Origin: a virus
Direction: 5' to 3' (one strand)
DNA: 29,210 bases
Virus record (IMG/VR): IMGVR_UViG_3300042691_002006
Coordinates: 1 to 29,210 of that record
In this document: piece by piece, positions 15,657 through 23,533 of the stretch
Numbering within the stretch: position 1 is the first letter of the stretch
Layout: each line of letters begins with the position of its first letter
Made by a program: the position numbers and the translations under genes
The notes under the pieces: generated by a model
Seen by the model: the letters and a program-made list of their open reading frames with translations, nothing else
Databases searched by the model: none
What the model was told of the DNA's origin: nothing

Positions 15657-16522
15657 TGTTGCACACAGTCAACGTCACTTACGGCAAAGGGTTTAAGGTA
15701 CTGCTTCCTTTTGCACAAAAGATTGAGGCTTTACAAGAAAATCTTTTACAGATGCCTCAAGCTGACATTGTGACAACGCATACCTTTAAACCTAACATAT
15801 ACGAACGCGCTATCCGTATTCCCGCTTGGACTGTGCTAACAGGCGCAGAACATAAGACAGATTACAAGATTCGCCTTGAAAAAGGTACGATTGCGGTCAA
15901 TGTAGGTGATGAAGTCAAAATAATGACTGCGCCGTGTGAATTTGAAGCTAAAGCAGGCGCGCAACGCGTAGGCCGCGTGTTTGACGAAGAAGTAGTTTGG
16001 GTTGATATTTATGACAACCCAGACAATTGCAAAGATATTGCAGTGCTTGAAGAACGTTTGTACGTTGTACCTGCTTGCGGTTTAGGTGAAAATAGAGTTG
16101 CATTAATGATTCAAAACGCACAAAATGACTATAATCTGTTTGTATCTCAACTTGGTCTTGACCAAGCGCAAATAAATGCGATTGTGCAAATTGAGAGTGA
16201 CTTAATTGATATGCCTGAAGGATACGCTGTAGAGCTTAGAGATTCTAAGATCCACGGCAAAGGGTTGTTTGCAACCAAGCGTTTTGAAGCAGGTGAAGTC
16301 ATCTGCCCAGGACGAATTAACGGTAAACGTACGCCTGCAGGCCGATTTATTAATCATTCTTTTGATAGTAATGTTATCCCAACGCTGGTTGGTGATGATA
16401 TTAACGCCGTAGCTAAACGTATTATTCACATAGGTGAAGAATTATTAGTAGACTATAGATCATCAATGAGAGTTAATTTTGGTATTGCTTTACAAGGAGA
16501 ATTGCCATGTCAGGATGGGTAG
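15656..16522 (+). CDS. Cupin-like plus SET-domain protein (putative lysine methyltransferase)
   Basis: This 288-residue protein has two parts. Residues about 35-140 are strand-rich (IPAWTVLTGAEHKTDYKIRL, then GTIAVNVGDEVKIM) and look like a cupin-type barrel. Residues about 188-275 carry the SET signature in order: HGKGLFATKRFEAGEVI (GKG at 201-203), RFINHSFDSN (230-239), and GEELLVDYR (260-268). In SET enzymes these form the S-adenosylmethionine site, the NHS knot motif and the catalytic Tyr region. The post-SET Cys cluster is absent, as in many bacterial SET proteins. Product and target are unknown; protein lysine methylation is inferred from the family. Start overlaps the preceding stop (TAATG); the end overlaps the next gene by 16 bases. 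Confidence 0.85.
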   Translation: MLHTVNVTYGKGFKVLLPFAQKIEALQENLLQMPQADIVTTHTFKPNIYERAIRIPAWTVLTGAEHKTDYKIRLEKGTIAVNVGDEVKIMTAPCEFEAKAGAQRVGRVFDEEVVWVDIYDNPDNCKDIAVLEERLYVVPACGLGENRVALMIQNAQNDYNLFVSQLGLDQAQINAIVQIESDLIDMPEGYAVELRDSKIHGKGLFATKRFEAGEVICPGRINGKRTPAGRFINHSFDSNVIPTLVGDDINAVAKRIIHIGEELLVDYRSSMRVNFGIALQGELPCQDG

Positions 16523-17253
16523 CCGGTGCCGTAGTAGTAGGATCAGTAGCCTCTGGCTATATGAGTTCACAAGCCGCTAAAAGCGCCGCTAGAACACAGG
16601 CCGAGGCGTCAGATAGGGCTATTGCAGCGCAACAAGCGGGGTTGTCAGAACAACAAGCTATTAGCGCCCCTTATGTAGATAAAGGTACGGAAGCCATGAA
16701 CCGCCTTGCGGCCATGACTGAACCTGGCGGCGAGTATTATGAACCTTTCTCCCAGACCGATTTTAAACAAGACCCTGGTTACGCTTTTAGGCTTAAAGAA
16801 GGTATAAAAGCGCTCAACGCAAACGCAGCCGCTAGGGGTGGTTTAATCTCTGGTAACGCGCTAAGAGCCGCTACAGCCTACGGTCAAGAAATGGGATCGC
16901 AAGAGTACACCAACGCGTTCAATCGGTACTATGCCGAACGTAGCAACAAAATGGATCCGTTAAAATTCTTAACTGGTGTGGGGCAAGCTGCGGGTGCAGG
17001 GCAAGCGTCTAACATCGGCGCAGCAACAGGAAACATAGCTAATTTGACAACAGGCGCTGGAAACGCGATGGCAGCGGGGCAAGTTGGCTCTGCTAATGCG
17101 TATGCCAATGCTATTGGGCAAGGCATTAGCCAATATCAAACAAATCAATTAATAAATAGATTTACCCCACAAAACTCACCTAATTTTTACTCTAATACAA
17201 GAGCAGGTGGCCCCGCGCCCGTCACCGATTACAGCACTGCATATACAGGGTAA
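16507..17253 (+). CDS. DNA-ejection protein, P22 gp7-like
   Basis: This 248-residue Ala/Gly/Gln-rich protein resembles P22 gp7 (229), one of the proteins injected with DNA. The N-terminus SGWVAGAVVVGSVASGYMSS is a small-residue hydrophobic helix that could insert in a membrane. The central part has the recognisable DPGYAFRLKEGIKALNANAA, ARGGLISGNALRAATAYGQE and QEYTNAFNRYYAERSNK pattern. The C-terminal third is low complexity (GAGQASNIGAATGNIANLTT). A strong ribosome-binding site AAGGAGAA lies inside the end of the SET gene. It is the first of three ejection candidates in P22 order. Confidence 0.83.
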   Translation: MSGWVAGAVVVGSVASGYMSSQAAKSAARTQAEASDRAIAAQQAGLSEQQAISAPYVDKGTEAMNRLAAMTEPGGEYYEPFSQTDFKQDPGYAFRLKEGIKALNANAAARGGLISGNALRAATAYGQEMGSQEYTNAFNRYYAERSNKMDPLKFLTGVGQAAGAGQASNIGAATGNIANLTTGAGNAMAAGQVGSANAYANAIGQGISQYQTNQLINRFTPQNSPNFYSNTRAGGPAPVTDYSTAYTG

Positions 17254-17262
17254 GGAATAATT

Positions 17263-18546
17263 ATGCCAATCGATCCAAGTATTCCCTTACAAGTTAAGAA
17301 TATAAAACTAGAGTCGCCTATGAATCAATTGGCGATGATGGGTGAGGCCGTCAAATTAGGCGAAATGCAACGCGGCGTAGATACACAAAACAAGCTGCGC
17401 GAATTGTATTCCCAAGGCATCGACGTTAGTACACCTGAAGGGTTTAAGCAAGTAGCATCCCTTGACCCTGCAACCGCGCTAAAGCTAAGGGCTGACGCGT
17501 TGCAAGGGCAAAAACTTCAAGGCGAGATTAAGAAAACAGGTTTTGAACTTACCGAAAAAGGTATGAATATTATGCGCGAGCGTAGTAAAGACCTTCTTCA
17601 AAATCCATCAAACGAAAATTATATTGCCCATATACAAGAAGGTTTACGTGACGGTTTAATTAGCCCAGAACAAGCAAAGCGCAGCGTACAAATTTACACA
17701 GCTATCCCCGCTAATGAGCGTGTGGCGTACATTACACAAGGTTTAGCTAAAGCCGAAAAACTTTACGAAACAAAAACCATTAGTGCAGCGCAACAACAAT
17801 CTGATCTTACAGCGCGCCGTGGTCAAGACATTACCGCTCAAACAACCATGCGTGGTCAAGATATTGGTCGTATTCCTGTAGGCTACCGTATGACGCCAGA
17901 AGGTACAATTGAAGCAATTCCCGGTGGCCCAACTACTACGCCAATTTCGCCTAAAGAAATGCAAGTACGAGAGGCTAAGTTTCCACAAGCTACGTCCGCA
18001 CTTAAATCGTTTGACGCTAAATCTGATGAACTTATTCGCGATATTCAACGTTTGCGTAATCATCCTGGTCTTAACAGCATTACAGGTATTGTTTACGGTC
18101 GTACGCCTAGCGTTACTAAAGAAGGTCGTGAAGCACAGGCTTTATACGATAAAGTTACCGCAGGTTTGCAGTTTAAAGAACTTCAAGATATGCGTAACGC
18201 TTCACCCACAGGTGGCGCATTAGGTAACGTATCGAACCAAGAAGGTCAGTTCTTACGTCAAGCCGCAGGCGCACTAGATCGTACGCAAGAACCCGGAAGC
18301 GTTCAAGCTGAATTAGATCGTATTGCTAACTCTGTTAGTGGATCAAAACAACGGCTTCGTGAAGCCTACGATATGACCTATGATTACAAAGGTCTTGGTG
18401 GCGGTGCGGCTGCACCTAGCGCTGCGCCTGCTACTCCTTCCGCGCCAAGTGCAGGCGGTAACAGCGTAACAATCCCTGGCGGTAAAGTATTAACGTTCCC
18501 AACACCAGAAGCGGCAGCAGCGTACAAAAAAGCAGCGGGGTTATAA
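17263..18546 (+). CDS. Putative ejection / internal virion protein
   Basis: This 427-residue protein starts PIDPSIPLQVKNIKLESPMN and has a long, mostly helical, Gln/Lys/Glu-rich body (KLGEMQRGVDTQNKLRELYS, DPATALKLRADALQGQKLQG). A short repeat, RRGQDITAQTTMRGQDIG, lies near residue 190. The end is Pro/Ala-rich and then SVTIPGGKVLTFPTPEAAAA. It sits where P22 has gp20 (471 residues). The assignment as an ejection protein rests on position and helical composition. TAAGGAATAATT precedes the ATG. Confidence 0.68.
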   Translation: MPIDPSIPLQVKNIKLESPMNQLAMMGEAVKLGEMQRGVDTQNKLRELYSQGIDVSTPEGFKQVASLDPATALKLRADALQGQKLQGEIKKTGFELTEKGMNIMRERSKDLLQNPSNENYIAHIQEGLRDGLISPEQAKRSVQIYTAIPANERVAYITQGLAKAEKLYETKTISAAQQQSDLTARRGQDITAQTTMRGQDIGRIPVGYRMTPEGTIEAIPGGPTTTPISPKEMQVREAKFPQATSALKSFDAKSDELIRDIQRLRNHPGLNSITGIVYGRTPSVTKEGREAQALYDKVTAGLQFKELQDMRNASPTGGALGNVSNQEGQFLRQAAGALDRTQEPGSVQAELDRIANSVSGSKQRLREAYDMTYDYKGLGGGAAAPSAAPATPSAPSAGGNSVTIPGGKVLTFPTPEAAAAYKKAAGL

Positions 18547-18547
18547 C

Positions 18548-20872
18548 ATGGCCGTAGACTACGAAGCCCTTGCAAAGCAATTTGGTGGCTCGGCTGCCCC
18601 TGCGCCTGATACTAAGATTGACTATGAAGCCTTAGCCAAACAGTTTGGCGGTGGCGTAGCAGAACAAGTCAGCCCTCGTCGGCAAATGGTTGAGGCAGAG
18701 TTGCGTAGCGCTGTTGCGCCTTTTGCGGGTTTTAGTAAAGGTGCAGGCAACATTATGTTTGGTGGTCAGCGTTTAGTTGGTAAGGGTTTAGAAGCCGTAG
18801 GAAATTTATTCCCTGCCGATCAAACTTTATCTAGTTTAGTTACGGGGCAACGTGTATTAAATCCAGTTGAACAAGCTGGTCGTGCCTTAATTGAGGACGC
18901 TGCACGTCGCCAAGCCGAACAAGAAGCGTTTATAGTCCCCTATAAAGCCGTAGCACCTACCGCAACAGGCGCAGGTGAATTTACAGGTGAAGTTGTTAGT
19001 ACCTTGCCAGTTGGCGGTGTAATTGCCAAAGGCGTTAGCAAGATACCAGGCGCAGGCAATGTGGCAGAAGCCATTAGAACAGGTGGCTTTAGAACAGGCG
19101 CAGCTGCACCCACTACTTTTGGTGGCCGTGCTGCCGATGTAGCAACACGGGCTGGTGGCGGTGCTGTAGTGGGCGGTACATCCGCTGCCCTTATTAACCC
19201 TGAAGAAGCTGGTACAGGTACAGTAATTGGCGCTGCTGCGCCGTTTGTATTGCCTACTGTTGGCAAATATGTTGCCCAAGCAGGCGGTAAATTTATTGAT
19301 GCCGTAACAGGCAAATTAGCCAATGTTGAAGCGGGTAAAGTTGCCCGTGAAGTAGCAGGCGATCAGATCAATCAGATTCGTGCCGCTAACAAATTAGCGC
19401 CTTTAGACATTAGTGCAGCCCAAGCCGCTGCCGGTATTGACAACGATGTATATCAGGCGTTTTTAGACTTTGTGGCGGGTAAAGACAAGTCTAGTTACTT
19501 CCGCGTGTTAAAAGACACGCAAAAAGCAGATCAATTAAATCGTTTAGCGCAGTTAGCTGGTGGGCCAACTTTGACCGAAAACTTAACGTCGGTTGGTCAA
19601 TTTAAAAATGCGCTTAACAATTTAATGACCCCAATCCGTGAAACCGAGTTGGCAGCTGCCAATATTGCGGGTACAACCGGCAAGCGTTTGCAACAAGAAG
19701 CCAACGTATTAGCCGAAGCTGCTACAGGCAAGGTTCAAGATGTACGGCGCTTTGTAGGTGCTATACCCCGTGCAGAAGCACTAGCCAAAGGCAAAGTAAC
19801 TGTAACAGGATTACCTGCTAGTTCGCTTTACAACTATCCTGCTGAATTAGCCAAAAAAGCCGATGAGGTGGCTTCACAAGCTGCCGAGGCATCTTTACGC
19901 TTTGGTGAAGCTGGGCGGTTTAAACAAGCTGCCGTAGATAGCTTAGAGGCATACGGCCTTAGACCATTAACATCCGACTCTATTTTGAGCCGTTTGGGTG
20001 GCATTTTGCGTAACCCTGAGTTTGCGGGTAACGATGTCATTGAAGGCGCTGTCCGCAATTTTGGTGATGACGTAGTTAAGTGGACTGACCAAGGCGGTGT
20101 TATTGATGCTTTTGCCTTGGATAGCCTACGCAAGAACTCAGTCAATGCAGCCATTGAAAAGCTACGCCCAGGCTTAGATCAAACATCCAAAAAGAACTTG
20201 GCTGCGGGTGTGTTAGCTCAACTTAAAACACCAATTATTAACGCCGTTGAAGAAGCGGGCGGTACAGGCTATGGTCAATACTTGCGTGATTATGCTGCAA
20301 ACGCACAGTTAATTGACCGCCGTAAGTTGGCAGGCAAAGCCCTAGAAATGCTTAACAAGTCGCCTGACGAGTTTACGCGTCTAGTTAAAGGCAACAATCC
20401 TGATGCCGTAGAAGCCGTCTTTGGCCCCGGCAGTTTTAATATTTTTAAAGAGATGGGTACAGACATCAAGCCCATGCAACAAATTGCTGATGAGTTGTTG
20501 CGTGACGCTAAAATTGGCGAACAAGTCAAAGCAGGTCGCCGCGCTTTAGGTCTTGAAAAAGAAAGCATGGCAGAAAAGATTCCAGGCTTCGTAGGCTACA
20601 AGACTGCAATTGCCAAAAAAGTATTGCAAACGCTAGAAGGCAAAGTAAGCAAAAAGACTATTGGCATTTTGTCGGATGCAGCCAAAACAGGCAAAGCGAT
20701 GAATGAAGTGTTAGACACGCTCCCAGCTGATGAGCGTATTAAAGCGTTTGACCTTTTGACCAAAAGCAAAGATTGGAACCGCGCTGTAACATCTGGCGCA
20801 ATTATGCTTACAATACCCCCAGCTAACAACTTAGCACCTGACCAACAAAACCAAAATGCACTGGCTCGTTAA
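18548..20872 (+). CDS. Large putative ejection / internal virion protein
   Basis: This 774-residue, Ala-rich, mainly helical protein occupies the place of P22 gp16 (609). The N-terminus contains two copies of DYEALAKQFGG (residues 4-14 and 25-35), a repeat that also occurs in other phage internal proteins and may be a sorting or docking tag. Residues about 120-240 include Gly/Ala-rich hydrophobic stretches (GVIAKGVSKIPGAGNVAEAI; GGAVVGGTSAALINPEEAG) with possible membrane activity. The rest is long amphipathic helix. No lytic transglycosylase motif is visible. The start follows the previous stop by one base and the end overlaps the next ATG. Confidence 0.7.
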   Translation: MAVDYEALAKQFGGSAAPAPDTKIDYEALAKQFGGGVAEQVSPRRQMVEAELRSAVAPFAGFSKGAGNIMFGGQRLVGKGLEAVGNLFPADQTLSSLVTGQRVLNPVEQAGRALIEDAARRQAEQEAFIVPYKAVAPTATGAGEFTGEVVSTLPVGGVIAKGVSKIPGAGNVAEAIRTGGFRTGAAAPTTFGGRAADVATRAGGGAVVGGTSAALINPEEAGTGTVIGAAAPFVLPTVGKYVAQAGGKFIDAVTGKLANVEAGKVAREVAGDQINQIRAANKLAPLDISAAQAAAGIDNDVYQAFLDFVAGKDKSSYFRVLKDTQKADQLNRLAQLAGGPTLTENLTSVGQFKNALNNLMTPIRETELAAANIAGTTGKRLQQEANVLAEAATGKVQDVRRFVGAIPRAEALAKGKVTVTGLPASSLYNYPAELAKKADEVASQAAEASLRFGEAGRFKQAAVDSLEAYGLRPLTSDSILSRLGGILRNPEFAGNDVIEGAVRNFGDDVVKWTDQGGVIDAFALDSLRKNSVNAAIEKLRPGLDQTSKKNLAAGVLAQLKTPIINAVEEAGGTGYGQYLRDYAANAQLIDRRKLAGKALEMLNKSPDEFTRLVKGNNPDAVEAVFGPGSFNIFKEMGTDIKPMQQIADELLRDAKIGEQVKAGRRALGLEKESMAEKIPGFVGYKTAIAKKVLQTLEGKVSKKTIGILSDAAKTGKAMNEVLDTLPADERIKAFDLLTKSKDWNRAVTSGAIMLTIPPANNLAPDQQNQNALAR

Positions 20873-21126
20873 TGGAACAAACTCTTATCAACTGGATTTT
20901 TGCCGGCGGTGGCGCGGCTTTTGGCTGGGTGCTTAAAGTCGTGTGGGACGCTATTCAAGACTTAAAAAAGGACATTCGCCAGATCGAGCGTGATCTGCCC
21001 GAAGTCTATGTGCGCCGTGATGATTTTAAAGACGCCGTTAAAGAAATTAAAGATGACATGAAAGCGGGGTTTGCGAGTGTTGACTCTACCCTACGTTTAA
21101 TTTTTAAAAAACTTGACGAAAAATAA
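20872..21126 (+). CDS. Small membrane protein with coiled-coil tail
   Basis: This 84-residue protein has one N-terminal transmembrane segment (about residues 5-24, LINWIFAGGGAAFGWVLKVV) followed by a charged helix (AIQDLKKDIRQIERDLPEVY, then DFKDAVKEIKDDMKAGF). That topology occurs in several phage lysis-cassette or ejection-associated proteins. It lies between the ejection and lysis genes. It could be a lysis accessory protein or an inner-membrane spanin-like component; neither is proven. It overlaps the preceding stop as TAATG. Confidence 0.7.
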   Translation: MEQTLINWIFAGGGAAFGWVLKVVWDAIQDLKKDIRQIERDLPEVYVRRDDFKDAVKEIKDDMKAGFASVDSTLRLIFKKLDEK

Positions 21127-21164
21127 CTGCCACACTTTTAAAATGACCTACGTTAACTTAATTT

Positions 21165-21617
21165 ATGGCAGACGAACTTGGACTATCGGCAGGCGCCAAA
21201 GGCATTAGTGAAGGCTTTAAGACTGGTCGAGAAGCTGGGCGGGAGATTGGCAAGAATATTGAAGAAGTACAGAAGGAAGCGGTAGATGTAGCAAGACAAA
21301 GAGCGCAAGCCAAGATTCGTGAGCGCAGAGAAGCAGAATTAAAGAAGGAACGGGCAATATATAAAGCCCTTGAGCAGTACAAGCATGAAAAAAAGATTTC
21401 GGATGAAGAATACAAGTTACGGATTGATTTTATCAAGCAGTACGGAACTAAAGAGTGGCAAAAATTGATAGATATTAAGACCCAAATTGAGAAGTTAGAA
21501 AAAGCAGATAAGGCGTACTTTGACGCTGAATTAGCCAAAGTTCGTTGGGTGCAATTTTGGTGCTTTTTAATTGCTGCTTGGATTTCGTGGTATATCGTAT
21601 GGGGGAGTAAAAAATAA
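21165..21617 (+). CDS. Coiled-coil protein with C-terminal membrane anchor
   Basis: This 150-residue protein is mostly charged helix. Residues about 25-125 are Lys/Glu/Arg-rich, with RERREAELKKERAIYKALEQ typical. It ends with a Trp-rich transmembrane segment (about 128-146, WVQFWCFLIAAWISWYIVW) and a short basic tail, so it looks tail-anchored. Its start lacks a strong ribosome-binding site, and it is separated from the previous gene by 38 bases. Its stop overlaps the holin start by one base. A lysis-related function is suggested by position only. Confidence 0.68.
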   Translation: MADELGLSAGAKGISEGFKTGREAGREIGKNIEEVQKEAVDVARQRAQAKIRERREAELKKERAIYKALEQYKHEKKISDEEYKLRIDFIKQYGTKEWQKLIDIKTQIEKLEKADKAYFDAELAKVRWVQFWCFLIAAWISWYIVWGSKK

Positions 21618-22027
21618 TGTTTCCACTAACCGCATTAGTTGATGTTGGGATGAAGGTCTTAGACAAGTTCATCCCTGATCCAGAAGCCAAAGCCAAAGCC
21701 CAAGCCGAACTCCTCAAGATGCAGCAAGAGGGCAGACTAGCTGAACTAAACGCCGACATGAACGAGCAAAACAATATCTCGGATCGTTGGAAAGCTGACC
21801 TTGCTAGTGACTCGTGGTTGTCTAAAAACATACGGCCTATGTCATTGGTAGCTATTTTTGCAGGTTACTTCTTGTTTGCCATGATGTCTGCATTTGGCTA
21901 TGACGCTAAAGAATCGTATGTAAACCTGTTAGGTCAATGGGGTATGCTGATTATGAGCGCATATTTTGGCGGGCGTACCCTAGAAAAGATCATGGATATG
22001 AAATCCAAGGAAAAAAAAGATGCTTGA
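21617..22027 (+). CDS. Holin candidate, GTA-holin-like
   Basis: This 136-residue protein has an N-terminal segment LVDVGMKVLDKFIPDPEAKA, followed by an amphipathic helix. Two hydrophobic segments follow at about residues 74-95 (RPMSLVAIFAGYFLFAMMSA) and 101-120 (YVNLLGQWGMLIMSAYFGG). The 'FIPDPEAKAKAQAELLK...DSWLSKNIRP' arrangement matches the three-helix holin family described from gene-transfer-agent lysis cassettes. It would form inner-membrane holes that release the endolysin. Its stop overlaps the endolysin start by eight bases, which supports the role. Confidence 0.8.
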   Translation: MFPLTALVDVGMKVLDKFIPDPEAKAKAQAELLKMQQEGRLAELNADMNEQNNISDRWKADLASDSWLSKNIRPMSLVAIFAGYFLFAMMSAFGYDAKESYVNLLGQWGMLIMSAYFGGRTLEKIMDMKSKEKKDA

Positions 22028-22607
22028 GTCGCAACTGCTTGCCCTTGGCATTGACGGCAAATGGAAAGAGCCGTTAGAAGAAACCTTTGCTAAATACGAG
22101 ATCAACACCAATGACCGCCAGGCGTGCTTTCTTGGTCAATGTATGCACGAATCAGGCGGGTTTAAGTTCTTGCGTGAGAACCTCAATTACAGCGCCAAGG
22201 CGCTTATGGCTACATGGCCGTCCCGCTTTCCTGATTTAGACACGGCTACGGCGCATGAACGCCAGCCTGACAAGATCGCCAATAAGGTTTATGGCGGTCG
22301 GATGGGTAATACTGAAGATGGCGATGGAGCCAAGTACATTGGCAGAGGGCTAATCCAAACCACCGGCAAAGAGAACTATACGCACTGTGGTGAGGCGTTA
22401 GGCATCGACTTAGTATCTGCGCCCCAACTTTTAGAAGAACCGCGCTACGCTGCTTTATCGGCGGGTTGGTTCTGGAATAAACGGGGGTTAAACGCTTTAG
22501 CCGATCAAGGCGATATTGACACCATGACCAAACGGATCAATGGCGGCAATATCGGTCTAGCTGATCGTAAGGCTAAAATTGATAAAGTGCGGTCTATTCT
22601 TGGTTAA
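22020..22607 (+). CDS. Endolysin, glycoside hydrolase family 19
   Basis: This 195-residue protein is a single-domain chitinase-like (GH19) lysozyme that would cut peptidoglycan glycan strands. The catalytic pair is visible as HESGGF (Glu44) and LRENLNYSA (Glu53). Downstream are the family motifs YIGRGLIQTTGKENY, GWFWNKRGLN and TKRINGGNIGLADR. There is no signal peptide, so export depends on the holin. It overlaps the holin gene. Its 3' end is overlapped by a convergent minus-strand small gene. Confidence 0.93.
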   Translation: MLESQLLALGIDGKWKEPLEETFAKYEINTNDRQACFLGQCMHESGGFKFLRENLNYSAKALMATWPSRFPDLDTATAHERQPDKIANKVYGGRMGNTEDGDGAKYIGRGLIQTTGKENYTHCGEALGIDLVSAPQLLEEPRYAALSAGWFWNKRGLNALADQGDIDTMTKRINGGNIGLADRKAKIDKVRSILG

Positions 22608-22680
22608 TCATAAAAACAATAACCGCAATAAACCCTAAAATTATGATCGCATCAAAAAGTAGCGCTTCGTCGTTGCTCAT
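22594..22680 (-). CDS. Tiny membrane peptide (28 residues)
   Basis: This minus-strand reading frame encodes MSNDEALLFDAIIILGFIAV followed by IVFMINQE, a short polar N-terminus plus one transmembrane segment. Its ATG overlaps the stop of the upstream minus-strand gene as ATGA, the same coupling seen through this operon, which is the main reason to accept it. The last 14 bases lie on the opposite strand of the end of the endolysin gene. Small single-span peptides can modulate membranes or host complexes; no function can be assigned. Confidence 0.6.
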   Translation of the reverse strand: MSNDEALLFDAIIILGFIAVIVFMINQE

Positions 22681-22886
22681 CGGATTCTAGCTACCTTGGC
22701 TTTACGAAGAACCATTTCGTATTCTTCTTTAGCCTTATCGTCTAATTTGCGTAAGGGTAATTCCTGATAATACTTCCACTTCTGTTGATACTCGACTAGT
22801 TCAGAAGGGGGCGTCCAGCCGTGCTGGGTTCTCCAACGCTCGGCAATGTCGGTGCCAGAAGGTGTCCAAATATGTGGGTTTTTCAT
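22677..22886 (-). CDS. Conserved small phage protein (IWTPSGTD...WTPPSE)
   Basis: This 69-residue protein starts MKNPHIWTPSGTDIAERWRT, has GWTPPSELVEYQQKW and ends with a charged helix (KLDDKAKEEYEMVLRKAKVA). The pattern is one I have seen in short proteins of betaproteobacterial phages, without known function. GGGAGATAAGC before the ATG is a good ribosome-binding site. It is the eighth gene of the reverse operon and is coupled by ATGA to the 28-residue membrane peptide. Confidence 0.75.
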   Translation of the reverse strand: MKNPHIWTPSGTDIAERWRTQHGWTPPSELVEYQQKWKYYQELPLRKLDDKAKEEYEMVLRKAKVARIR

Positions 22887-22888
22887 GC

Positions 22889-23203
22889 TTATCTCCCAAA
22901 AATTGCGTCAAACTGTGGGGTCAGGGACGGCGATTGAAACATCGGTACAGGGATGACCAAGGGTACGTTGTTGTTAAAGAGTTGACCTTGGTATTGACCC
23001 GTTGCGCCGTATAGCGAAGTGGTATTACCGCTTTGAAACGCCTGCCCTTGATACTGACCTGTTGCGCCATAAAACGAAGTGACGTTGCCACTTTGGAAGG
23101 TCTGCCCCAAGTATTGCCCGTTGGGGCCATAGATCGAGGTTGATTGTGCTGCGACGTTAACGCTGATTAATGCTGTTGCTATTATTAGACTGAACTTCAT
23201 CAT
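22889..23203 (-). CDS. Secreted protein with three 20-residue repeats
   Basis: This is a 104-residue protein. Residues 1-19 form a signal peptide (MMKFSLIIATALISVNVAA) with a VAA site for signal peptidase I. The mature part has three consecutive repeats of exactly 20 residues at about 21-40, 41-60 and 61-78, of the form TS(I/F/L)YG(P/A)xGQYxGQxFQSGN. A Pro/Phe-rich tail follows (VPLVIPVPMFQSPS). Repeats 2 and 3 are more alike than either is to 1. AAGGAG lies 5 bases from the ATG at 23203 and 8 from the ATG at 23200; either may be used. It would act in the periplasm or outside. Function unknown. Confidence 0.8.
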   Translation of the reverse strand: MMKFSLIIATALISVNVAAQSTSIYGPNGQYLGQTFQSGNVTSFYGATGQYQGQAFQSGNTTSLYGATGQYQGQLFNNNVPLVIPVPMFQSPSLTPQFDAIFGR

Positions 23204-23342
23204 ATTTTCTCCTTTTGTTTAAATCGCGATACGCTTCTAGTGCTGTTTTTAAATCAGCTTGCAAGTGCAATATTTCTTGATAACTAGCGTTTGCAAACTG
23301 CTCTAAATTCTCACGGCTCCATGTCTTAAAGTCTGGTGTCAT
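23157..23342 (-). CDS. Small helical phage protein (MTPDFKTWSREN)
   Basis: This 61-residue protein reads MTPDFKTWSRENLEQFANAS then a helical, Glu/Lys/Arg-rich segment. Its beginning resembles other short phage proteins with 'TPDFKTWSRENLxxFA'. Its ATG overlaps the upstream stop as ATGA. Its last 47 bases overlap the start of the secreted repeat protein, whose ribosome-binding site lies within its codons. It belongs to the reverse operon; function unknown. Confidence 0.68.
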   Translation of the reverse strand: MTPDFKTWSRENLEQFANASYQEILHLQADLKTALEAYRDLNKRRKYDEVQSNNSNSINQR

Positions 23343-23533
23343 GGTTGCGTAGCTTCTTTCATCAGTTCAATGCGCTCTCTGGCGCACCGCAACATGGTGT
23401 AGCGCTGATGTAGGCGTTGTAATACAGACGACCTACGGCTATGAATCCTTTCTTCGTTTAGCATAGCCAAGACTTCTTGTTCCGTCAACTGACTTAAAAT
23501 GTCGTTAAGTTTTCGCCAAGTTACTTTTTGCAT
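23339..23533 (-). CDS. Small basic helical protein
   Basis: This 64-residue protein starts MQKVTWRKLNDILSQLTEQE and continues as Arg-rich helix (RRSSVLQRLHQRYTMLRCAR). The open frame extends to a TTG at 23560, but the ATG at 23533 is more plausible. It overlaps the 57-residue gene upstream and couples by ATGA to the gene downstream. The basic helices could bind nucleic acid or a protein partner. No family recognised. Confidence 0.62.
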   Translation of the reverse strand: MQKVTWRKLNDILSQLTEQEVLAMLNEERIHSRRSSVLQRLHQRYTMLRCARERIELMKEATQP

